NCBI GenBank assembly: GCA_029861825.1
Contig: JAOTYN010000313.1
Coordinates: 1 to 5,344, forward strand
Source of the DNA: Cyclobacteriaceae bacterium
GTDB lineage: Bacteria > Bacteroidota > Bacteroidia > Cytophagales > Cyclobacteriaceae
Direction of reading: 5' to 3'
DNA length: 5,344 nucleotides
The position numbers and the translations under genes were made by a program. This document shows positions 1 to 5,344 of this stretch, piece by piece; within the stretch, counting starts at the first letter, position 1; every line of letters starts with the position of its first letter. The notes beneath the pieces are model-generated. The model ran no database searches. It was not told where the DNA came from and saw only the letters and a program-made list of their open reading frames with translations.

Positions 1-488
1 ACAAAGTACAGATCAGGGAAGAGGCCCAAAAGTTTTTCATGCTGTTGGATCATGAGAAGACTGTTAAGATCAAACAAGGGATCAAATTGCATGCCGTCTT
101 GGAAAAATTGGTAAGCCCCGACACCCTGGATTTGGTAATGGACCGGTTGCAGAGCGAAGGAGTAATTCAAGCCTCGGACCGGGAGTCGCTGGTCACCAGA
201 GTGTCCACCCTTTTGGCCAACCCACAGTTCAAATCCTGGTTTGATCCATCCTGGGAAGTGTTGACGGAACGGGAGATCGTCAGCGAGGGCAAGTTATTCA
301 AACCTGACCGGGTGGTTTCCAATAAAGAGGCCACCTTAGTGATCGATTACAAAAAGGAGCAGCGGGATCCCAAGCACAAGAAGCAAGTATTGCGATATGC
401 CGGCCATCTGGAAGCCATGGGCTATACCAATGTGCAGTCCTTTCTGGTTTATGTGGATAATCTGGAGTTGGTGGAAGTTCATGGATAG
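1..488 (+). CDS. C-terminal part of an AddA/RecB-like helicase-nuclease subunit (5' end outside window)
   Basis: The reading frame is open from the first bases of the window (first full codon at position 3), so this is the 3' end of a longer gene; the ATG at 39 is internal, not a start. The visible ~162 residues form a PD-(D/E)XK nuclease domain of the RecB/AddA kind. A G-x3-H motif (GIKLH, His codon 90-92) is followed by a helical stretch, then PDR (303-311) and IDYKK (Asp 345-347, Lys 351-353). A QVLRYA segment matches the usual Q-x3-Y motif after the active site. In the known family this domain sits at the C-terminus of a UvrD-type helicase of over 1000 residues and cuts one strand during end resection. 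The helicase part is inferred from the AddB-like partner directly downstream, which overlaps by 8 bases. A stand-alone nuclease cannot be excluded from this fragment. Confidence is high for the nuclease domain, moderate for AddA identity. Confidence 0.85.
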   Translation, partial: KVQIREEAQKFFMLLDHEKTVKIKQGIKLHAVLEKLVSPDTLDLVMDRLQSEGVIQASDRESLVTRVSTLLANPQFKSWFDPSWEVLTEREIVSEGKLFKPDRVVSNKEATLVIDYKKEQRDPKHKKQVLRYAGHLEAMGYTNVQSFLVYVDNLELVEVHG

Positions 489-3357
489 TTTTATTTCCCA
501 TATTATCAAGGACATCACTGCCGATCAGCTGGCTCAATTGAAAGACCGGGCATACGTGTTCCCCACCCGCAGGGCGTGCTACTACTTTAGAGAGGCTTTA
601 ATGGAAGCCTACCCCACACAAACTTTCTGGTCGCCACAAATTTTAAGCATAGAGGATTTTGTGGCTGCCAGTGCAGGACATGCGGTTACCGATGATCTTC
701 AGTTGATGTTTGAGCTGTATGAGGTATATACTGAAACTTATTTGCCGCACCCGGAGGGTTCCGTAAAAAAAGAAGAACTGCCGACCTTTGATCTATTTTA
801 TGCCTGGGGACAAATACTGCTCAGTGATTTTGATGAAGTGGATCGCTACTTGGTAGATGCCGATAAACTTTATGGCAATCTTCAGGATTTGAAAGATCTG
901 GAAAACTTATACGCCGACAATGAAGAAGTGCTGTTCGCTTTACAACGTTTCAATGAGATGTTGGGACAGCAACAAACCGACCTGATGGCCAATTTTTCCA
1001 ATCAGTGGACCCGGGTATGTAAAACCTATCATGCTTTTAAAGCACGCCTGCAAAAGAAAGGGCTGCGTTACAGCGGACAGATTTACCGGGAGGTGGCGGA
1101 ACAGCTAGAAGATGGATCCTTGATCCTACCGTATCAACAGGTGGTGTTTGCCGGATTCAATGCTCTGTCTAACTCGGAGGAGATCATTTTCGATACACTA
1201 ATGAAGAAAGGAACCGGCTGTTGTTATTGGGACGCGGACTCTTGGTATTTGGAAAACGACGGGGACGAAGCCGGCAAGTTCCTGCGTCAATACTACCGCA
1301 AATGGAAACCCTCAGCCACCAGCAAATGGGTGATTAGTGATTTGTTAAAGGAGGACAAACATTTACACCTGCAGGGTGGTGTTCAATCCCTGGGTCAGGC
1401 TCAGATTACCGGACAGTTATTAAAAGACCTACCCGAAAAAGAGCAGCGTCACACTGCGGTGGTACTTTCGGATGAAAATCTGCTCTATCCTGCGCTATAT
1501 GCATTGCCGGAATCTATAAGCAAACTAAATGTCACCATGGGTTCCCCTTTAAAACAGAGTCCATGGTTTCGACTGATACAGGCTTACCTCCATTTTCAGT
1601 TACAAATACGAGGAAGGGGAGAAAAAGTCTATTTCAATGTGGAAGCCTTGAGGGCGCTTCTTTCTATTTCACTGATGCAAGGAGCTGCTTATGCTCGCAT
1701 TTGGCATATATTAAATGATTTGAGAGGTTCTAGCAGCCGTTGGATCCTGGCCCAGACATTATTGACCTCGGAGATCCCAGCTGTTCTTAGATTGGCGCTT
1801 ACTCCACAGGATAGGACAAAGGATCTAATGAAGAAGCTGGGAGAATTGCTGGTCACACTTTATCACCGATTGAGGCTGGAAGAAGATCCAGCTAGTATTG
1901 AGTCGGAGTATGCCTATCACTGCATTAAGCACTTAAAGCAACTGGAGCAACAATTAGCTGGTTTTACCCACCAAATTGAGCTGCGGACGATGGTTAGCCT
2001 GGTGTCGGAAGCTTTTCAAGGGGCTAAGGTACCGTTTTCCGGAGAGCCCATTGGCGGGGTGCAGGTAATGGGATTCCTGGAAACCAGAACCCTGGACTTT
2101 GAACGGGTCTTTATTTTGTCGGCCAATGAGGGTAAACTACCCAAAGGTATTCAGCACAAGAGTTATATCCCTTTTGCTCTGCGTAAAACCTTCAAGCTGC
2201 CTACGTTTGAAGAGCAAGATGCTATTTATTCCTATCACTTTAAAAGAATCCTGCAAAGGGCCAAGCACATACACATCCTGTACAATACCGAAGTAGCTAT
2301 AGATGGATCGGGGGAGAAGAGCCGCTTTTTGTGGCAATTGCAACAAGCCTTTAATAAGGATGCCATCAAAGAGCAGATCTTTCAAATGCCTTTGACTGGG
2401 GCTCCCATTGACCAGCAATTAACCATTGAAAAGACCGAGGAGGTATTAACACGACTTCATGAGATCTATACTGAACCCGGCGGAGAACAAAAATCGCTAT
2501 CACCCACGGCCATCCGCCATTATCTGGATTGCACTTTGCGTTTTTATTTCCGTTATCTGCTGAGACTGCCGGAACGTAGACCCGTGAAAACGGAAATGGA
2601 TGCCGCGGATTTTGGCAACGTGGTTCATTATGCATTGGATCGGATCTATAGTGGGACTGTCAACCAAGTTTTAAGCCGAGCCCAGTTACAAGAGATGAGG
2701 GCCTCGGAGCTGGTTGCAGATTCTGTTAAATCGGCATTCCAGGAATTCTACCGCAGAAGCACACCGGCTTTACTGGAGGGTAAAGATGTATTGCACGAGC
2801 TCATAGTGCAAAAGCTGCTTTATAAGGTATTGTCCAATGACTTCTCGGAAGCTCCGTTTACGGTAGTGGCTACTGAAGAAAAAGTTACCCATACCATAGA
2901 GGTCAAGCCGGGTTTGAAATTGAATCTAGAGGGAACCCTGGACCGGGTGCACCAAAAAGACGGGACTATTGGCATCATCGATTACAAAACCGGCAGAGCG
3001 GATGTAGTACGCACCTGGGAGCCGCAATTTCCTCTGAAAGGTCATGATTATCTGGGGCGTCATTTTGAACAACCGCGCTATAAATCTGGCTTTCAGGGAT
3101 TTTTCTACGCATATCTCTGGCACCAGACAAATCCTGACCAACCTTTGAGAATCGGGGTCTATCCTTTGAAGAAAGTAAACGATGGCATACAATGGCTGAA
3201 TCACGGGGAACCGTTGCCAGACGAAGCGATATCCATGTTTGAGGACAAGCTCAAAGAGGTATTGCAATCTATTTTCGACCCTGAGACCCCCTTTGAACAA
3301 ACTGAAGACAGTGACCGCTGCCGATTTTGTGCCTATAAAGAAATTTGTCAAAGATAG
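481..3357 (+). CDS. AddB-like PD-(D/E)XK nuclease, second subunit of an AddAB-type helicase-nuclease
   Basis: This 958-residue protein should pair with the upstream AddA-like subunit in the cytoplasm to resect double-strand DNA ends for RecA-dependent recombination. The N-terminus (residues 25-36) holds a YVFPTRRA motif but no Walker A P-loop. The middle has the family blocks SDENLL (330-335), NVTMGSPL (350-357) and GFLETRTLDF (531-540) followed by SANEG and LP. The C-terminal nuclease has H716, D821 (TLDRV) and D834-Y-K836 (IDYKTG), so its catalytic set looks intact. C684, C947, C950 and C956 match the four-cysteine iron-sulfur 'staple' that closes the AddB nuclease domain. The ATG at 481 is chosen over the upstream in-frame ATG at 397: residues from 397 are Trp-rich, unlike the family, and lie inside the conserved nuclease frame of gene 1. 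The start overlaps the stop of gene 1, which suggests translational coupling. No strong Shine-Dalgarno is visible. The length is close to what I expect for Bacteroidota homologues. Confidence 0.93.
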   Translation: MDSFISHIIKDITADQLAQLKDRAYVFPTRRACYYFREALMEAYPTQTFWSPQILSIEDFVAASAGHAVTDDLQLMFELYEVYTETYLPHPEGSVKKEELPTFDLFYAWGQILLSDFDEVDRYLVDADKLYGNLQDLKDLENLYADNEEVLFALQRFNEMLGQQQTDLMANFSNQWTRVCKTYHAFKARLQKKGLRYSGQIYREVAEQLEDGSLILPYQQVVFAGFNALSNSEEIIFDTLMKKGTGCCYWDADSWYLENDGDEAGKFLRQYYRKWKPSATSKWVISDLLKEDKHLHLQGGVQSLGQAQITGQLLKDLPEKEQRHTAVVLSDENLLYPALYALPESISKLNVTMGSPLKQSPWFRLIQAYLHFQLQIRGRGEKVYFNVEALRALLSISLMQGAAYARIWHILNDLRGSSSRWILAQTLLTSEIPAVLRLALTPQDRTKDLMKKLGELLVTLYHRLRLEEDPASIESEYAYHCIKHLKQLEQQLAGFTHQIELRTMVSLVSEAFQGAKVPFSGEPIGGVQVMGFLETRTLDFERVFILSANEGKLPKGIQHKSYIPFALRKTFKLPTFEEQDAIYSYHFKRILQRAKHIHILYNTEVAIDGSGEKSRFLWQLQQAFNKDAIKEQIFQMPLTGAPIDQQLTIEKTEEVLTRLHEIYTEPGGEQKSLSPTAIRHYLDCTLRFYFRYLLRLPERRPVKTEMDAADFGNVVHYALDRIYSGTVNQVLSRAQLQEMRASELVADSVKSAFQEFYRRSTPALLEGKDVLHELIVQKLLYKVLSNDFSEAPFTVVATEEKVTHTIEVKPGLKLNLEGTLDRVHQKDGTIGIIDYKTGRADVVRTWEPQFPLKGHDYLGRHFEQPRYKSGFQGFFYAYLWHQTNPDQPLRIGVYPLKKVNDGIQWLNHGEPLPDEAISMFEDKLKEVLQSIFDPETPFEQTEDSDRCRFCAYKEICQR

Positions 3358-3424
3358 TCGTGTGATCATTTTTTTATAAATTCAAATACAGAAAGAACAC
3401 TTTGGCCAGATCTCAAAACGCCGA

Positions 3425-4213
3425 ATGCACTCGAAGAAAGCTTTATACGATACCATTGGGGATAATTACGACAGCACCCGGCAGCCGGACCCTTATTTGG
3501 TGTCCCGGCTGATGTACCATCTCCAGCCGCAACCCGGTAAATGCTATGCAGATTTCGGCTGCGGCACTGGGAACTATGCTATTGCCCTACACCGTCAAGG
3601 GGTTGATCTAGCGGGAATCGACATCTCCATGCACATGCTGGAGCAAGCTCAAACTAAGGCTCCTGAGATGAAGTGGATCCAGGCAGATGTCAACGATTTG
3701 CCTTTCGATGATGGCCATTACCATGGCGGTGTGGCAACACTTACCGTCCATCACTGGACTGACCTTAGTAGAGGGTTCCGGGAGGTGGCCCGGGTAATTA
3801 AAGGTGGACATTTAGTGCTGTTCACTTCCCTGCCGGCGCAAATGAGAGGATACTGGCTTAACCACTATTTTCCTCAGATGATGCAACGCTCCATGGAGCA
3901 AATGCCCAGTATGGAGATGCTGTCCGCGGCATTCGACCTGGCGGAATTGCAGATAGTGGCTAAGGAAAAATATTTCGTGGAACCAGATCTGCAGGATTGG
4001 TTTTTGTATTCAGGAAAATTTGATGCAAACGTTTATTTAAATAAGCAACGTCGTGACGGGATCTCTTCATTCCGAAAGTTGTGTCCACCGGATGAGCTGC
4101 AATCAGGATTGGACCAGCTACAGCAGGACATTGACACTGGGGCTATAACCTCCATTCGTCAACAGTATACCAATGATGAGGGCGATTACTTGTTTATCAA
4201 GTTACAGGCCTGA
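3425..4213 (+). CDS. Class I SAM-dependent methyltransferase, substrate unknown
   Basis: A 262-residue cytoplasmic protein with a Methyltransf_11/UbiE-like Rossmann fold. An N-terminal YDTIGDNYDSTR segment (8-19) precedes motif I, ADFGCGTGN (42-50), which binds S-adenosylmethionine. D66 (GIDIS) is the acidic residue expected to hold the ribose hydroxyls, A87-D88 lies in motif III next to the adenine, and LPF (92-94) and a HHW patch (109-111) follow. VIKGGHLVLF (about 124-133) is the usual late strand. The C-terminal half (WFLYSGKF, GISSFRKL, GDYLFIKL) resembles a widespread group of uncharacterised methyltransferases and shows no RNA- or DNA-binding motif that would name the substrate. There is no signal peptide or membrane segment. 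It lies 67 bases after the AddB-like gene on the same strand, so it could share that transcript, although the AT-rich spacer could also hold its own promoter. Its stop codon touches the stop of the convergent aldolase gene. The fold is certain; the role is unknown. Confidence 0.9.
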   Translation: MHSKKALYDTIGDNYDSTRQPDPYLVSRLMYHLQPQPGKCYADFGCGTGNYAIALHRQGVDLAGIDISMHMLEQAQTKAPEMKWIQADVNDLPFDDGHYHGGVATLTVHHWTDLSRGFREVARVIKGGHLVLFTSLPAQMRGYWLNHYFPQMMQRSMEQMPSMEMLSAAFDLAELQIVAKEKYFVEPDLQDWFLYSGKFDANVYLNKQRRDGISSFRKLCPPDELQSGLDQLQQDIDTGAITSIRQQYTNDEGDYLFIKLQA

Positions 4214-5311
4214 TTATTCCGCTAATTTGCCCATAACATTCAAGGCATTCAGGTCGTCAAAAGCTATTTTCAGTCTTTCGATAAAGCTCTGCTCTGCGGC
4301 GCGTAGCCAGCTACGCGGATCGTAATGCTTTTTATTGGGTACGTCGTCCCCTTCGGGATTACCGATCTGCCCTTGCAGATAACCTTCTTTGCTGTGGTAG
4401 TAGTTGCGTACACCATCCCAAAAGGCCCATTGCATGTCCGTATCGATGTTCATTTTGATAGCACCGTATTCAATGGCTTCACGGATCTGATTTTGAGGTG
4501 AGCCGGAGCCACCGTGGAATACAAAATTTACAGGGTTGGGGCCGGTGCCGAATTTTTGCTGGATATGATCCTGGGAATTCTTCAGGATTTCAGGTCGCAA
4601 CTCCACATTGCCCGGTTTATATACACCGTGTACATTGCCAAAAGCCGCGGCAATAGTGAAACGGTCACTTACTTCCATTAGCTGTTCATAGGCATAGGCC
4701 ACTTCGTCGGGCTGGGTATACAACCGGCTGCTGTCTATGTCCGTATTGTCAACACCGTCTTCTTCACCACCGGTTACGCCTAGCTCTATTTCCAAGGTCA
4801 TGCCCAGTTTGCTCATGCGTTGCAGATATTCCTTGCAGATGGCAACATTTTCTTCCAGGGGTTCTTCGGACAGGTCGATCATGTGAGAGCTGAACAAAGG
4901 CTTGTCGTGCTGCTGAAAATAAGCTTCACCGGCATCCAGCATGCCATCTATCCAAGGGAGCAATTTTTTGGCAGCATGATCGGTATGCAGGACTACTGGG
5001 ATTCCGTAATCCGCGGCCACATTGTGAATGTGCAGGGCCCCGCTAACTGATCCGGCTACAGCGGCCTTTTGGCCGTCATTACTTAGACCTTTACCGGCTA
5101 CAAAATGGGCGCCTCCGTTAGAAAACTGGATCATTACCGGTGAGTTCACTTCCCGGGAGGTTTCCAAAACTGCATTGATGGTGTTAGTTCCTATTACATT
5201 TACGGCCGGCAAGGCAAAATTTTGGCTTTGGGCATAGTTGAGTAATGCTTGTACCTGATCTCCATGGAGTACTCCAGGTTGGATAGCGGCTTTTGTTTCT
5301 GCGGTGGTCAT
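4214..5311 (-). CDS. fbaA: Class II fructose-1,6-bisphosphate aldolase (FbaA type)
   Basis: This 365-residue enzyme reversibly cleaves fructose-1,6-bisphosphate into glyceraldehyde-3-phosphate and dihydroxyacetone phosphate in cytoplasmic glycolysis and gluconeogenesis. It aligns by eye along its whole length with the E. coli class IIA enzyme (359 residues) with an offset of two. Expected metal ligands are H112 (in HTDHAAKK), E176 (EIELG), H228 (GNVHGVYKPG) and H266 (VFHGGSGS). D111 is the catalytic Asp, E183/E184 (GGEEDG) sit in the active-site loop, and the phosphate-binding GGSGS and NIDTD (288-292) motifs are present. Two cysteines I recall in the E. coli enzyme (HTDHC, ELGCTGG) are A113 and V179 here; neither is a metal ligand. 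The start is the first ATG before the conserved PGVLHGDQV segment and has an A-rich upstream stretch. The gene is convergent with the methyltransferase, with no spacer, and seems functionally unrelated to the plus-strand genes. Confidence 0.97.
   Translation of the reverse strand: MTTAETKAAIQPGVLHGDQVQALLNYAQSQNFALPAVNVIGTNTINAVLETSREVNSPVMIQFSNGGAHFVAGKGLSNDGQKAAVAGSVSGALHIHNVAADYGIPVVLHTDHAAKKLLPWIDGMLDAGEAYFQQHDKPLFSSHMIDLSEEPLEENVAICKEYLQRMSKLGMTLEIELGVTGGEEDGVDNTDIDSSRLYTQPDEVAYAYEQLMEVSDRFTIAAAFGNVHGVYKPGNVELRPEILKNSQDHIQQKFGTGPNPVNFVFHGGSGSPQNQIREAIEYGAIKMNIDTDMQWAFWDGVRNYYHSKEGYLQGQIGNPEGDDVPNKKHYDPRSWLRAAEQSFIERLKIAFDDLNALNVMGKLAE
4300..4317. repeat. Perfect 8-bp GC-rich inverted repeat inside the aldolase gene
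   Basis: CGCGTAGC and GCTACGCG are separated by only CA, so a transcript of either strand could form a stem of about 7 bp with a 4-base loop. It lies within the aldolase coding sequence, about 85-105 bases beyond the methyltransferase stop, and encodes the conserved PRSWLRA stretch. On the plus strand a run of five T (4329-4333) follows after 11 bases, too far for a textbook intrinsic terminator. The repeat itself is plain in the sequence; a regulatory role is only a possibility, because the encoded residues partly dictate these bases. Confidence 0.8.
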
Positions 5312-5330
5312 GGTTTCTTTTTTGATTAAA
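5312..5330 (-). promoter_or_regulatory. A-rich translation-initiation region of the aldolase gene
   Basis: Read on the minus strand, the bases just before the ATG are AATCAAAAAAGAAACC, with no GGAGG-like Shine-Dalgarno sequence. An A-rich, unstructured leader in place of a strong Shine-Dalgarno is common in Bacteroidota and fits the high expression expected of a glycolytic enzyme. The promoter itself is not visible; only 33 bases upstream of the start fall inside the window. Confidence 0.35.
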
Positions 5331-5344
5331 GTGATGCGGTAAAG

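Noticed and set aside
397..480. N-terminal extension of the AddB-like protein from an in-frame ATG at 397
   Set aside because: It gives a Trp-rich, low-plausibility peptide that is an off-frame reading of the conserved nuclease domain of gene 1. The protein from 481 begins like the family.
298..537. Minus-strand open frames opposite the end of gene 1
   Set aside because: The translations are unlike any protein family I know and sit antisense to the PDR and IDYK nuclease motifs.
2926..3369. 147-codon open frame on the minus strand
   Set aside because: It lies antisense to the conserved nuclease and iron-sulfur region of the AddB-like gene, has no recognisable domain, and is best explained as a shadow frame.
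3358..3424. Possible intrinsic terminator or Bacteroidota promoter in the spacer before the methyltransferase
   Set aside because: There is a seven-T run at 3369-3375 and a TATAAA, but no GC-rich stem before the T run and no clear TAnnTTTG element; ACACTTTG at 3397-3404 misses the key first two bases.
5062..5075. CGGCC-TTTT-GGCCG hairpin
   Set aside because: It is a 5-bp stem wholly inside the aldolase coding sequence, far from the gene end and without a T run. It is likely due to chance and codon choice.
4820..5237. Plus-strand open frames opposite the aldolase gene
   Set aside because: They are antisense to a fully conserved enzyme, overlap each other, and show no family features.

Overview
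The window looks like ordinary chromosomal DNA from a member of the Bacteroidota. The main reason is the style of the AddB-like protein: an LETRTLDF…NEG…LP block, an N-terminal 'FPTRR' motif with no P-loop, and a length of about 960 aa. Start sites also lack clear Shine-Dalgarno sequences, and one is preceded by an A-rich leader. This taxonomic reading is an inference from protein style, since there is no rRNA or other marker gene.

Layout. (1) Positions 1-488, plus strand: the 3' end of a gene whose product ends in a RecB/AddA-type PD-(D/E)XK nuclease domain; the rest lies upstream of the window. (2) Positions 481-3357, plus strand: a complete AddB-like protein with a degenerate helicase body, a C-terminal nuclease and an iron-sulfur cysteine set. 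It overlaps gene 1 by 8 bases. Together these look like an AddAB-type helicase-nuclease operon for processing double-strand DNA ends. (3) Positions 3425-4213, plus strand, after a 67-base spacer: a class I SAM-dependent methyltransferase of unknown substrate. (4) Positions 4214-5311, minus strand: a class II (FbaA-type) fructose-1,6-bisphosphate aldolase with all expected metal and catalytic residues. Its short 5' leader runs off the right edge.

Genes 1 and 2 very probably act as one complex. The methyltransferase could be co-transcribed with them, but nothing in its sequence links it to DNA repair. The aldolase is a central glycolysis/gluconeogenesis enzyme and an independent, convergent unit; its stop codon directly abuts the methyltransferase stop codon with no base between.

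I saw no mobile element, CRISPR array, RNA gene or novel multi-gene defence system. The more interesting points are the two-nuclease AddAB arrangement with a P-loop-less AddB, the zero-gap convergent junction, and a perfect GC-rich inverted repeat inside the aldolase gene close to that junction.
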